DNA from: Candidatus Aegiribacteria sp.
GTDB taxonomy: Bacteria; Fermentibacterota; Fermentibacteria; Fermentibacterales; JCC-6
DNA: 64,000 nt
Assembly (NCBI GenBank): GCA_030594645.1
Contig: JAUVEU010000003.1
Span: forward strand, 1 to 64,000
Reading direction: 5' to 3'
In this document: in pieces, positions 32,879-41,921 of the stretch
How positions within the stretch are numbered: position 1 is the stretch's first letter
Layout of the letters: every line of letters begins with the position of its first letter
Notes under the pieces: generated by a model
Database searches by the model: none
What the model was told of the DNA's origin: nothing
Seen by the model: the letters and a program-made list of their open reading frames with translations, nothing else
Made by a program: the position numbers and the translations under genes

Positions 32879-34534
32879 ATGAAAACAATAATGATGTTTG
32901 CAGTTGTGCTTGTAGCAATCTTTGCTGCATGTGGTACTCAACCGGAGGATGACGCACCGATATCCGCCCTCGATATTCTTCCGGACGATGTTCTTTTCTC
33001 CATGGCCATTATCAATCCGGCAATAGTTATCTCCTCCCTTGACCAGTATGGCTCCGGAATTCCAATTCTGGGGGAAACTTCTATTTCAGGGTGGATACTA
33101 TCGCTTCTTGATTGCGCGGATATGTCTGAGCTGGAAACAAAACTTGGTATTGATACTAATGGAAGCCTGGTTCTTTTCATGCAGAGCATGATGCCGCAGA
33201 GCATTGGTGTAGCCATATCTGTTAAAGATGCTGCTGTTTTCTGGTCTAACATAGGTTTGACACCCGAAGCCGGTGAACCGCTGGATGGTTATGAAGTCAG
33301 CACAATTGATGTTGAATTCGGCAAACTGTATTTCTGCAACACTCGCGGACTTCTACTTGGTGCGGGCAGCAGAGCGGGGCTTCAGAGCATGCTTGAACGA
33401 ATTGACGGATCCCTGCCCGAGTCATTACCCGTTTTTCCGGATGGAAGCTTCTACTTCTACGCGAATGTGGCATCATTTGGTCCGATGGCTGCCAGCCAGA
33501 TCGCTATGCTTAAACCACAGATAATTGCAAATATGGATACTGTAGAAGGTGTTGAGACAGCGCTCACTGAAAAAATACTTGGAATGTATTTCGATATAAT
33601 CAGTCTGCTTCTTATGGAAACAAGTTCTGTTGATTTCGTACTATCGTTTGAATCCGAGTTTATTACCGGGACTTCTTCCGTGATATTTGTACCCGGATCT
33701 TCTCTTGACCAGTATATCATTCCGGCTGAAATTAATGATATGACAGGATTATTACCGGCCGGTAACGCAATCGTTGCAAGAATCAGTATGAATCCTCTGA
33801 CAAGTGAAGCTGCAATGAACGCAGTGTATAATGCCATAGGCTTTGAAGATATTCCCCAGGATATGGTCACATTCTGGGCTCAGTGTTCCCGTAATACTGC
33901 CATGTCAATGACCAGTGATCCTGACAACCCGATGCATATCACAGCTGTTTACGAGATGCCTGAAGGAGCCGGACTTGAACAGGTACATGAGGTTTACGAT
34001 ATGCAGTTTTCTGCTATGGAAAACATTCTCAGCATGCCCGGTCTTGTACTTTCAGAAGTGCAGTATGAGGAATTTGATGGAATTGAATGGGTCACATTCG
34101 GCATGGATATGGATATGACCGAACTCCAGCCTGATGTGGAAAACAGTACTTCGCCTACTCAAAACGTTTCATGGAAAGCCTGGCTGACAGTAAGCGATGG
34201 AATTCTCTACCTCGAGATGGCAGAGCAGCCCCTGATCGTACCTCAGCTAATTGCTGGAACCTGGCAGGGAGAGACTCTTGAGAGTATGCCTGCAATGAGG
34301 AACATCTCAGAATCAGCGGAAATCGCGATGATGATCAACGTACCGGAATATCTTAACATGGCGATGTCCATGTCCGGACTTGAAATACCTTACATCGAAG
34401 CTGAACCTGTCTGGTTCGAAGTAGAAGCGGATTTAACCGGCGGAGGTATAGTACAGCATTTCCGTGTACCCGGAGCGGGACTGGCCGCATTCATAGGACA
34501 GGCAATTCAGACGTTTGGAGCGTTGAGTCAGTAA
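32879..34534 (+). CDS. Lipoprotein, DUF3352-like, 551 aa
   Basis: The signal peptide carries the lipobox FAAC (Cys19). After a short Glu/Asp-rich spacer, the mature protein opens LDILPDDVLFSMAIINP, which resembles DUF3352-type proteins: alternating strands and helices, with Met-rich and Asp-rich loops. No catalytic motif is evident, so a structural or binding function on the periplasmic side is inferred. Met content is unusually high. GGAGG lies 5 bp before the ATG, and a near-consensus promoter lies just upstream. The gene stands alone between a divergent and a convergent neighbour. Confidence 0.72.
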   Translation: MKTIMMFAVVLVAIFAACGTQPEDDAPISALDILPDDVLFSMAIINPAIVISSLDQYGSGIPILGETSISGWILSLLDCADMSELETKLGIDTNGSLVLFMQSMMPQSIGVAISVKDAAVFWSNIGLTPEAGEPLDGYEVSTIDVEFGKLYFCNTRGLLLGAGSRAGLQSMLERIDGSLPESLPVFPDGSFYFYANVASFGPMAASQIAMLKPQIIANMDTVEGVETALTEKILGMYFDIISLLLMETSSVDFVLSFESEFITGTSSVIFVPGSSLDQYIIPAEINDMTGLLPAGNAIVARISMNPLTSEAAMNAVYNAIGFEDIPQDMVTFWAQCSRNTAMSMTSDPDNPMHITAVYEMPEGAGLEQVHEVYDMQFSAMENILSMPGLVLSEVQYEEFDGIEWVTFGMDMDMTELQPDVENSTSPTQNVSWKAWLTVSDGILYLEMAEQPLIVPQLIAGTWQGETLESMPAMRNISESAEIAMMINVPEYLNMAMSMSGLEIPYIEAEPVWFEVEADLTGGGIVQHFRVPGAGLAAFIGQAIQTFGALSQ

Positions 34535-34559
34535 TCGTTTAAATATCAGTCTATTAAAG

Positions 34560-34593
34560 GTTATCGGCAGTCACCATTGTGATTGCCGATAAC
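34560..34593. terminator. Bidirectional hairpin between convergent genes
   Basis: A 15-bp stem (34560-34574 with 34579-34593, one G-U pair) with loop CATT lies between the lipoprotein stop at 34534 and the pth stop at 34595. T tracts are weak on both sides, but the location fits shared termination. Confidence 0.7.
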
Positions 34594-34594
34594 T

Positions 34595-35164
34595 CTATAG
34601 AACAGGTTTTCTATTGTATCTCTCCTGCGCTGCAATGATCCCCTCTTGAAGATAGAGCCCTACGCAATCTGCTGCTACATGAGCCATCCGTGAGGCTTCC
34701 TCTTCCAGTTTCTCCGGAACGCGGTCAAGAACGAAATCTGCCAGATCAGAACTATCAGGTGCAGGGCCGATGCCGATTCGAAGGCGGGGGAAATCCTCGG
34801 TGCCGAGACATTCGATAATATTTCTCAAACCGTTATGTCCCCCATGAGACCCCCTGGCTCTTAATCTGAGATGACCAAGATCAAGGTTAATATCGTCACA
34901 GACAACCAGCAGTTCAGAAGCGTCATAATTTTTGATATCGAGAAATGCCGCTATTGCTTTACCGCTTCTGTTCATGTAATCAGCAGGCTTGATAAGGTCA
35001 GAACCATCTTTTAGAACAGTTGTGATAAAGAGTCCGGCATTTATGAATTGAACGCCGGCTTCTCTGGCCAGTATGTCGGCCACCCAGAAGCCGGCGTTAT
35101 GCCATGTCATGCAGTACTTTTTCCCCGGATTACCAAGACATGCGATAAGCCGGCAACTGGACAA
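34595..35164 (-). CDS. pth: Peptidyl-tRNA hydrolase
   Basis: Pth frees tRNA from peptidyl-tRNA released by stalled ribosomes. The 189-residue protein has CLGNPGKKY with the catalytic Asn, TWHNAGFWVAD with the catalytic His (residue 22), PADYMNRSGKA, and DDINLDLGHLRLRARGSHGGHNGL with the active-site Asp. The length matches bacterial Pth. It lies 3 bp after the bL25 gene on the minus strand; the pair rplY/ctc-pth is common in bacteria and supports both assignments. Confidence 0.95.
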   Translation of the reverse strand: MSSCRLIACLGNPGKKYCMTWHNAGFWVADILAREAGVQFINAGLFITTVLKDGSDLIKPADYMNRSGKAIAAFLDIKNYDASELLVVCDDINLDLGHLRLRARGSHGGHNGLRNIIECLGTEDFPRLRIGIGPAPDSSDLADFVLDRVPEKLEEEASRMAHVAADCVGLYLQEGIIAAQERYNRKPVL

Positions 35165-35167
35165 GGT

Positions 35168-35842
35168 CTACTTATCTTCGGAGGTGGGAGTATCTTCGCT
35201 CTCTTTTTCTGATTCCTCTTCACCCTCGAGTTCAGCAGCTTCCTCTCCTTCGAGAAGCTCTTCCTCTTCAACTTCAACCTTTGCGACACTTGGAGCAACA
35301 ACGGATGCCACAACCAGATCGCTGTCCATATCGAGAGTTAAAGTATCTGCAAGCACGATATCCGACAGATGAACTGAATCTCCTATTTCGAGATGTCCCA
35401 CATCAATGGTGACTGAAGCTGGAATATCCTTTGCTCTAACCTTGATGATAATCTCATGAAGGGCGTGCTCGAGAACTCCACCCATTGTTACGCCCACTGG
35501 AATATTCTCAAGGCGTATGTGCACTGGTACCGAGACTATCTGATCTGCAGAAACTCTCAGGAAATCGATGTGAACAGGTTTGTCTGTAATTATGTCCCAT
35601 TGTACATCTTTAACAATTGCTGTTACCGGAGATTTTCTACCCATTTTGAGATTGATGATACCGGTAGAAGTGGAGTAACCTATAGAGTCCATGAACTCTT
35701 TTTCATTTACGGTAATGGTCAGCTCACTGCCACCTCTACCGTAAACAACAGCAGGAATAATTCCTGCGCGACGGAGCCTTCTTGCTATTCGGGATCCGAA
35801 CTCCAATCGTTCGGCAATTCCCAAAGTTTTTTTCTCAGGCAT
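35168..35842 (-). CDS. rplY: Ribosomal protein bL25, long (CTC) form
   Basis: bL25 binds 5S rRNA. The N-terminal 5S-binding domain (about residues 1-95; RRLRRAGIIPAVVYGRG, TVNEKEF) is followed by the TL5/CTC C-terminal domain (HIRLENIPVGVTMGGVLEH, IKVRAKDIPASVTIDV). An acidic tail (about residues 190-224) is dominated by Glu. The full length of 224 fits the CTC form of general stress protein. AAAGGAT is 8 bp before the ATG. The tRNA-Gln gene lies 39 bp upstream, so bL25 may be co-transcribed with ispE and the tRNA. Confidence 0.94.
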   Translation of the reverse strand: MPEKKTLGIAERLEFGSRIARRLRRAGIIPAVVYGRGGSELTITVNEKEFMDSIGYSTSTGIINLKMGRKSPVTAIVKDVQWDIITDKPVHIDFLRVSADQIVSVPVHIRLENIPVGVTMGGVLEHALHEIIIKVRAKDIPASVTIDVGHLEIGDSVHLSDIVLADTLTLDMDSDLVVASVVAPSVAKVEVEEEELLEGEEAAELEGEEESEKESEDTPTSEDK

Positions 35843-35880
35843 TACTATATCCTTTCTTTATCCCGATTATTCCGGAATGA

Positions 35881-35955
35881 TGGCTGGGGCGGGAGGATTC
35901 GAACCCCCAATGCAGGGACCAAAACCCTGTGTCTTAACCATTTGACGACGCCCCA
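35881..35955 (-). tRNA. tRNA-Gln (anticodon TTG)
   Basis: A complete cloverleaf of 75 nt, including encoded CCA. The acceptor stem is TGGGGCG with CGCCCCA, discriminator G. The anticodon stem-loop CAGGG-TTTTGGT-CCCTG gives anticodon TTG (reads CAA). The T arm GGGGG-TTCGAAT-CCTCC has one G-U pair. Its first 22 nt overlap the 3' end of the ispE coding sequence. Confidence 0.95.
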
Positions 35956-36803
35956 GCAGCCTCTGCTGATCTGCACAGGGTGTAATTCCCTGTCAGTATT
36001 TGTGAGAAACTTACTGCCTCGCTCTTCATTCTGAAAAGCGCATAGAAGGTTGGGCCGGATCCTGACAAGCCCCAGTTTTCACAGGAATCTTTCAGAAAAC
36101 GCGCCAGCTCTTCTATTTCAGGGAAGTGTTTCTCTAGCAGTGGTAGGAAATCATTCCACAGATTGTGCGGGAAAATCTTACCCTCATGCCATACTGCTGA
36201 CGAGGCTGAATAATGCTTAAAAATACCATTGTTTGTCAAGGACTGACGTATTTCGTCCCATGCGCTGTATGCCCATGCCGTAGAAACCGTAACGGAAGGA
36301 TGAAGGAGAACAGCATGGAAAGGGACTGAAGGAACAGGAGTTATCCTTTCTCCTCTTCCTTCAATCAGCGCGGTGCCGCCATGAAGGAAGAATGGAACAT
36401 CACTGCCCAGCGCAGAAGCAGCGCCCGAAAGATCCAGAGTCGGTCCTGCAATAAGAGATCGAAGACCGAGAAGGACAGTTGCGGCATCGCTGCTGCCACC
36501 TCCAAGGCCGGCCTCAGAAGGGATTCTTTTTACAAGATCTATTTCTATATCCAGGTTCTCTTTCGAAAGAGAAAGGAAGTGGGCTGCAGCTTTCCAGGCA
36601 AGATTTGAAGAATCGGATGGTATTTGATCATCCTTGCATGTGAGTGAGATGTTACCACTTCCTGGTTTTGCGCTGATGTGAATTGTGTCATGCAGCGATA
36701 TTTCCTGGAAAATGCTGCGGATATCGTGAAAACCATCTGATCGTGAACCTAGAATTCTCAATCCGAGATTTATTTTAGCGGGTGCGATCAGGGAAATATT
36801 CAC
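35934..36803 (-). CDS. ispE: 4-diphosphocytidyl-2-C-methyl-D-erythritol kinase
   Basis: IspE phosphorylates CDP-methylerythritol in the MEP route to isoprenoids. The GHMP-kinase features are present: APAKINLGLRILG at the N-terminus, the ATP loop PSEAGLGGGSSDAA (about residues 93-106), and a C-terminal ENWGLSGSGPTFYAL motif. The length of 289 residues is typical. The final codons encode AAGASSNG, and its TAA stop lies inside the D-arm of the tRNA-Gln gene, an unusual overlap. It follows ubiA with a 4-bp overlap. Confidence 0.94.
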   Translation of the reverse strand: MNISLIAPAKINLGLRILGSRSDGFHDIRSIFQEISLHDTIHISAKPGSGNISLTCKDDQIPSDSSNLAWKAAAHFLSLSKENLDIEIDLVKRIPSEAGLGGGSSDAATVLLGLRSLIAGPTLDLSGAASALGSDVPFFLHGGTALIEGRGERITPVPSVPFHAVLLHPSVTVSTAWAYSAWDEIRQSLTNNGIFKHYSASSAVWHEGKIFPHNLWNDFLPLLEKHFPEIEELARFLKDSCENWGLSGSGPTFYALFRMKSEAVSFSQILTGNYTLCRSAEAAGASSNG

Positions 36804-37717
36804 GCCTGGATGGATTCAGTGCCCGGGAATAATGTCAGTGCCAGAGCGACCGCAATAACCCAGAGCAGAATATTAAGCAGCAGGGGCTTGTCAGAGAGAA
36901 GGATTCTGTCAGGAGTACCTCCATGGCCTTTTATATGTATAAGATAGAGGTACCTGAAAACACCATATACTACAAATGGGATTGTTACCCACAATTTAGT
37001 TGATACCAGCTCCATAGTTCTCTGGCTTACTGAATAGATCGAATATCCAATAATGCTTGCGGCTGTTGCTATACCCATAAGTTCATCAAGAAGTGAAACA
37101 CTGTATTCCTCGAGAATCTCCCTGTGTCCGGGTGCATCTTCTCCGAGAGAAACGACTTCGTATCGCCGCTTTGCGAATGCAAGAAATATAGCAAGGAAGA
37201 AAGTGCAGACTATTAACCAGTGAGATATCGATATATCCGAGTAACCCGCATCCATGGCCAGAGTGACTCCTGCGAGAGCTCTCAGTACGAATCCGGCTGC
37301 TATTATCAACGCATCCAGTATAACGACATGTTTCAATTTGAAGGAGTAAGCCAACTGAATTACAAGATATGTGCTGAGAACCAGGGCATATGCCGGTGCG
37401 AGAATCCACGATGTGATCAAAATACCTGATGCGAGCAGGAATGCGGCCACTGCCGCAATTGAAACAGGCAGAGCTCCTGAAGCAATGGGTCTATTCTTCT
37501 TTTCAGGATGATACTTATCCCGTTTGCGGTCAGCAATATCATTTGTAAGGTAAACCGAACTTGAAAGGAGGCAGAAGCCCAGCGCCCCCAGTGCTGTCAA
37601 AACGATTGCTCTGGGATCATCCCAGTGATTTCCAAAAAGAATTCCCGCAAAGACAAAGAGATTCTTCGTCCATGATCTTATTCGTAAACTTTTTAAAAGA
37701 GCTGATAATGTTTTCAT
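36800..37717 (-). CDS. UbiA-family polyprenyl-phosphate phosphoribosyltransferase-like protein
   Basis: This is an integral membrane prenyltransferase of the UbiA superfamily. Its N-terminus (LRIRSWTKNLFVFAGILFG) and NDIADRKRDKYHPEKKNRP, with the first Asp-rich motif, are closest to decaprenyl-phosphate 5-phosphoribosyltransferases, which start arabinose-type cell-wall sugar donor synthesis. A second polar loop (AKRRYEVVSLGEDA) is the expected second Asp site. Eight to nine helices are predicted. Methionine 37717 is chosen (LCV precedes it in frame); the ribosome site is weak in either case. A 4-bp overlap with ispE suggests an isoprenoid-linked operon. Confidence 0.85.
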   Translation of the reverse strand: MKTLSALLKSLRIRSWTKNLFVFAGILFGNHWDDPRAIVLTALGALGFCLLSSSVYLTNDIADRKRDKYHPEKKNRPIASGALPVSIAAVAAFLLASGILITSWILAPAYALVLSTYLVIQLAYSFKLKHVVILDALIIAAGFVLRALAGVTLAMDAGYSDISISHWLIVCTFFLAIFLAFAKRRYEVVSLGEDAPGHREILEEYSVSLLDELMGIATAASIIGYSIYSVSQRTMELVSTKLWVTIPFVVYGVFRYLYLIHIKGHGGTPDRILLSDKPLLLNILLWVIAVALALTLFPGTESIQA

Positions 37718-37897
37718 AACACACAACAATAATTAAGAATACGGTCGAAAAACAGTTTTGTTCATTCCAAATGCGAATATTATATTGCTCACATCAGCGA
37801 GACGGATTTATGTCTCATTCTATTCTTGTTTCGGGTTAACAGAAAAATTAACGGTTTCCTGTTCAATATCCAGAATTTTCCGCTCGGAAGGAGCGTA

Positions 37898-39958
37898 ATG
37901 CGATCAGTCTCAATCATTCTGATATTTGCAGCATTATCAGCTTTTGCAGGAGCTTACACTGTTGAGGTAAGCGGTAATTCCCAGCATGGCAGAATTGAGA
38001 CGGTTCTTTCTGACCCGCTGGAAATATCTGTCACTGATTCTTCCGGAGAACCTGTCAGCGGAGTTCCGGTCGAGTTTGAAATGAAATCCGACCAGGGGAC
38101 TCTTGCGTATCCTATAATTGGAGATTATCCCTTAATTATTGAAGGTGATTCCGTATCGGGAAATTTTTCATCTGTCAGAATACTTACAGGGTCAGATGGA
38201 ATTGCAGCGATCTCACTTAAACTCGGGAACATATCCAGCAATAATACGATTGAGGCAACTGTTCTGCTTCCGGACGGTTCTGAAGAGGAAATCGATTTTT
38301 CTGCTCTTGCTGTTGATCTTAAAAACATAATCTTCCAGATACTGGGAGGACTGGCTATTTTCCTTCTGGGCATGAAGATGATGTCCGAATCGCTTCAGCG
38401 AGTCGCGGGCAATAAAATGCGAGGAATACTCAAGAAGGTTACCAGCAACAGGTTCCTCGGACTTATGGCAGGAGCTCTGATAACAGCAGCAATACAGAGT
38501 TCAAGCGCTACATCCGTTATTGCGGTGAGCTTTGTCAATTCTGGTCTAATTGTACTTAAACAAGCTGTCGGTGTCATAATAGGCGCGAATATCGGTACTA
38601 CTATTACCGGTCAGCTGATAGCCTTCAAAATTACACATTACGCTTTCCCAATGCTGACCATTGGATTCGCAATGTTTGCTTTCTCGAAGAATCGAAGAAC
38701 ACAGTTCTGGGGAAAAGCCCTTACCGGTCTAGCTCTGATTTTCATTGGAATGACCATAATGAAAGGGGTTCTTGATCCTCTTAAAACCAGTATGGCTGTG
38801 AAAGGCTTCTTCATGAGCTTCAGCACGAATCCATTGCTTGCAATTCTTGCGGGAACGTTGGTAACATCGATTATACAGAGTTCAAGCGCGACAGTTGGAT
38901 TGACCATGACTCTTGCCGGTGCTGGTCTGATAAATCTCCAGGGAGCTTTTTACCTTGTTCTGGGAGACAATATAGGCACCACAATCACCGCACAGCTCTC
39001 AGCGATAGGAGGTACCAGAGCTGCCCGTCAGACTGCAATGGCACATACTCTTTTCAATGTTATAGGTGCGGTATACATGGGATTACTCATTACCAATAAC
39101 AATGGATTCATTCTCAATTTCGTCCGTTCAACATCCGGTGATTCAATGAGACAGGTAGCCAATGCCCACAGTATGTTTAACATATTCAACGCTTTGTTGT
39201 TCCTTCCTCTTGTCCCGCTGCTGGCCAGGCTGTGTGAATTCATCATTCCGGACAAGGAAAATACAGGTCAGGAAGAAATAGAACTTACACTGGACGAGAA
39301 TCTTCTTGATTCTCCGTCCCTTGCGATAGATAATCTGGAGCGCGAGGTGGTTAAAATGGCTAAATACGCAGGGGCAACGATACAGCATGGGATCTCATGT
39401 TTCATGACCGGGAGTCCAAATCCGGAAAAAGTAATATCAATGGAGGATACGGTCGATTATATGCAGCGAGATCTGACGATCTATGCATCCAAGATATTTC
39501 AGCGGGATCTGGATCAGACCCAATCTCTGAAACTGCCTGTTATCATTCATACTATCAACGATATCGAGAGGGTATCTGATCATGCTGTCAATATGGTTGA
39601 AGCAAGAGACAGAGTGTCGGGTAATCTGCAGGCGAAATCCGGTCCGCTTCCCGATGCTGTCGATCAGTCTGCTTCGATTGTGATAAGCATGGTGGAGGCA
39701 ATTGAGGCAGCACTTAGATCTCATGACAGAGTTGCCTCTAAAAAGGTTCTTGTATTTGAAGAGAAACTGAACAGACTTGAAGAGGATGCAAGAAGTTATT
39801 ATGCCGACAGCCTTTCAAGCAAGAAAAATGATGGAATGACAGGTCTGGCAATGCTTGATTTTATAGAGTATTGCGAACGTATTGGAGATCACCTGACCAA
39901 CATAGCTCAGTCACTGCTGGGCGGGGGCGTCTGGCATGGCACAGATGACATGCATTGA
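37898..39958 (+). CDS. Na/phosphate cotransporter with N-terminal Ig-like and C-terminal PhoU domains
   Basis: From the ATG at 37898 (GGAAGGAG before it) the protein is 686 residues. It has a signal peptide (SAFAGAYT) and an extracytoplasmic Ig-like domain (about residues 25-125; DSSGEPVSGVPVEFEM). The Na_Pi_cotrans core has two inverted QSSSAT repeats (AAIQSSSATSVIAV and SIIQSSSATVGLTM). A cytoplasmic PhoU-like domain occupies about residues 470-680 (DTVDYMQRDLTIYASKIF, DFIEYCERIGDHLTNI). Fusion of the transporter to PhoU is common; the secreted Ig-like domain in front is not. It likely imports phosphate or a related anion coupled to Na+. Confidence 0.88.
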   Translation: MRSVSIILIFAALSAFAGAYTVEVSGNSQHGRIETVLSDPLEISVTDSSGEPVSGVPVEFEMKSDQGTLAYPIIGDYPLIIEGDSVSGNFSSVRILTGSDGIAAISLKLGNISSNNTIEATVLLPDGSEEEIDFSALAVDLKNIIFQILGGLAIFLLGMKMMSESLQRVAGNKMRGILKKVTSNRFLGLMAGALITAAIQSSSATSVIAVSFVNSGLIVLKQAVGVIIGANIGTTITGQLIAFKITHYAFPMLTIGFAMFAFSKNRRTQFWGKALTGLALIFIGMTIMKGVLDPLKTSMAVKGFFMSFSTNPLLAILAGTLVTSIIQSSSATVGLTMTLAGAGLINLQGAFYLVLGDNIGTTITAQLSAIGGTRAARQTAMAHTLFNVIGAVYMGLLITNNNGFILNFVRSTSGDSMRQVANAHSMFNIFNALLFLPLVPLLARLCEFIIPDKENTGQEEIELTLDENLLDSPSLAIDNLEREVVKMAKYAGATIQHGISCFMTGSPNPEKVISMEDTVDYMQRDLTIYASKIFQRDLDQTQSLKLPVIIHTINDIERVSDHAVNMVEARDRVSGNLQAKSGPLPDAVDQSASIVISMVEAIEAALRSHDRVASKKVLVFEEKLNRLEEDARSYYADSLSSKKNDGMTGLAMLDFIEYCERIGDHLTNIAQSLLGGGVWHGTDDMH

Positions 39959-40018
39959 TAGTTGTATTTGATTCGATGAGTTGACATTTTGATTCAAGAC
40001 CAAGAGATTTCTACATAT

Positions 40019-40045
40019 CCGGTCAGGAGTTGACCGGGCTTTTTT
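40019..40045 (+). terminator. Rho-independent terminator after the Na/Pi transporter gene
   Basis: CCGGTCA (40019-40025) pairs perfectly with TGACCGG (40031-40037) around loop GGAGT, followed by GC and six T residues. Confidence 0.9.
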
Positions 40046-40059
40046 ACATGGGAGAGGCC

Positions 40060-40117
40060 GAACCGCTTGCGGTTCGCTGTTGCTTTCCCGCAAGCACTCA
40101 TCCTCTTGCGGAAAGGA
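40060..40117 (+). promoter_or_regulatory. Two leader hairpins; the second covers a ribosome site
   Basis: GAACCG-CTTG-CGGTTC (40060-40075) is a perfect stem-loop. The next stem pairs CTTTCC(C)GCAAG (40083-40094) with CTTGCGGAAAG (40105-40115), so GGAAAGGA, the ribosome site for the ATG at 40124, is largely inside a helix. This could repress translation unless opened, but no known riboswitch class is recognised. Confidence 0.5.
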
Positions 40118-40123
40118 CGACAG

Positions 40124-41449
40124 ATGAGCAAGATCAGAACCTTGATACTGGGCGCGGCAGGGCGCGATTTTCATAACTTTAACGTTCTCTACCGGGATAA
40201 TCCAAACTACGAAATAGTAGCATTTACTGCTACACAGATTCCTGATATTGACGGTAGAAAATACCCTGCAGAACTTGCTGGAGAGCTTTATCCGGACGGT
40301 ATTCCTATCATTGCAGAAGATAACCTTGAAAAGACTATCCATGATAAGAAAATCGAACTCTGTATCATGTCTTACAGTGATCTTTCCGATAATGCTGTAA
40401 TGGAACTGGTATCCAGGGTTAATGCAGCCGGAGCTGATTTCACGATGCTCGGAGCTTCTGGAACAATGATTGAGAGTACGAAACCGGTCATTGCAGTCTG
40501 TGCTGTCCGGACAGGTTGCGGCAAAAGCCAGACAACCAGGCGTGTAATCGAGATCCTTCAGGCGGCAGGAAAGAAAGTTGTTGCTATCAGACACCCCATG
40601 CCGTATGGAGATCTTGTAGCTCAGAAGGTCCAGAGATTCGAGACCATAGAGGATCTTTCAATAAACAACTGCACAATTGAAGAGATGGAGGAGTACGAAC
40701 CTCATATTCAGCGCGGTACTGTAGTGTATGCCGGAGTAGACTACGGAGCAATACTGAAAGAAGCCGAAAAAGAGGCGGATATCATTCTGTGGGATGGAGG
40801 AAACAACGATACTTCTTTCTACAAACCTGATCTAACAATCACTGTTGTTGATCCGCACCGACCCGGACACGAGATATCCTACTATCCCGGACAGACAAAC
40901 CTCAGATTGGCCGATGTGGTGGTAATCAATAAGATTGACAGCGCCTATCCTGAGGATGTTGACGAGGTAAGAACAAATATCCGGGCTGTGAATCCTGATG
41001 CCAGGATTGTTGATGCTGCAAGTCCATTGACCGTAGACAACCCTTCCCTCATTACAGGCGCAAACGTCCTTGTTGTTGAGGATGGACCTACTCTTACGCA
41101 TGGTGAGATGGAGTACGGCGCAGGATTCGTGGCAGCTGAGAAATTCGGTGCTGGAGACTACGTTGATCCCAGGCCTTTTGCTGTAGGGACCATCATTGAT
41201 ACTTATGAGAAATACTACGCTGACAGAGAAGAAGCGTTTATTCTTCCCGCGATGGGTTACGGTGAGGACCAGATGAGAGATCTTCAGCAGAGCATAAATG
41301 CAGCTGATTGTGATGTTGTTGTAATTGCTACTCCAATTGATCTCACCAGAATAATCAAGATAAATAAACCTGTTGTCAGAGTGGGATACGAACTCCAGGA
41401 AATCGGAAGACCTGATCTTCCTGAAATTCTGGAGTCATTTTTGAAGTAA
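40124..41449 (+). CDS. Cyclic 2,3-diphosphoglycerate synthetase-like GTPase/ATPase
   Basis: The 441-residue protein belongs to the cPGS-like P-loop family. It has an N-terminal NAD-like Rossmann segment (LILGAAGRDFHNFNVLYRDN, about residues 5-25), a P-loop (AVRTGCGKSQTTRR, about 127-140), VYAGVDYGAI, WDGGNNDTSFY, and VVINKIDSA, the NKxD-type base specificity motif. In methanogens the namesake enzyme makes cyclic 2,3-diphosphoglycerate, a thermolyte and phosphate reserve; bacterial homologues are of uncertain role. ATG 40124 has GGAAAGGA in front and starts the family N-terminus. The next genes encode a 2-oxoacid:ferredoxin oxidoreductase. Confidence 0.85.
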   Translation: MSKIRTLILGAAGRDFHNFNVLYRDNPNYEIVAFTATQIPDIDGRKYPAELAGELYPDGIPIIAEDNLEKTIHDKKIELCIMSYSDLSDNAVMELVSRVNAAGADFTMLGASGTMIESTKPVIAVCAVRTGCGKSQTTRRVIEILQAAGKKVVAIRHPMPYGDLVAQKVQRFETIEDLSINNCTIEEMEEYEPHIQRGTVVYAGVDYGAILKEAEKEADIILWDGGNNDTSFYKPDLTITVVDPHRPGHEISYYPGQTNLRLADVVVINKIDSAYPEDVDEVRTNIRAVNPDARIVDAASPLTVDNPSLITGANVLVVEDGPTLTHGEMEYGAGFVAAEKFGAGDYVDPRPFAVGTIIDTYEKYYADREEAFILPAMGYGEDQMRDLQQSINAADCDVVVIATPIDLTRIIKINKPVVRVGYELQEIGRPDLPEILESFLK

Positions 41450-41552
41450 CGGGAATCATCAATGAGATACTGTGCAGAGGGCAGGTTAATTTCCTGCCTT
41501 TCTGCGTAATTAATTGCTTACCTGTGCAAAACAAAAGGGAGGTACAGGTTCA

Positions 41553-41921
41553 ATGACCAGTAAATCTTCACCTGAGAAACAAACCTCCACCAGTAAGAAA
41601 AATGGTGGGAAGGTGAAGGGGAAAATGGGAACGGCGAAGAAGGATAATATGATAGAATCTTTTATCCATGTTTTTCCTGACTGGTGCAAAGGCTGTGCGA
41701 TCTGCGTTGCTTTCTGTCCTGTCGGTGTTCTTGAAATGAAGAACCAGAAGGCAGTTGTCGTGCACCCTGAGAAGTGTATCAGATGTTATCTCTGTGCAAG
41801 GAGATGTCCTGATTTCGCGATTGGAATTGCAGATGAAACCGGGCGAGTGAACGAGAAACAGAACAATTTAAATAGACTGCCAGAAGTAACGGCCGGCAAG
41901 GGAGAGGATGATTCCAGGTGA
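41553..41921 (+). CDS. korD: 2-oxoacid:ferredoxin oxidoreductase delta subunit (2x[4Fe-4S])
   Basis: A small electron-transfer subunit with two 4Fe-4S motifs: WCKGCAICVAFCPVG and KCIRCYLCARRCPDF. A basic, Ser/Lys-rich N-terminal extension of about 30 residues (SSPEKQTSTSKKNGGK) precedes the ferredoxin domain. I chose ATG 41553, preceded by GGGAGG, over an in-frame ATG 39 bp earlier. It overlaps korA by 4 bp. The D-A-B-C order is the one seen in the 2-oxoglutarate (OorDABC) oxidoreductases of anaerobes and epsilonproteobacteria. Confidence 0.92.
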   Translation: MTSKSSPEKQTSTSKKNGGKVKGKMGTAKKDNMIESFIHVFPDWCKGCAICVAFCPVGVLEMKNQKAVVVHPEKCIRCYLCARRCPDFAIGIADETGRVNEKQNNLNRLPEVTAGKGEDDSR

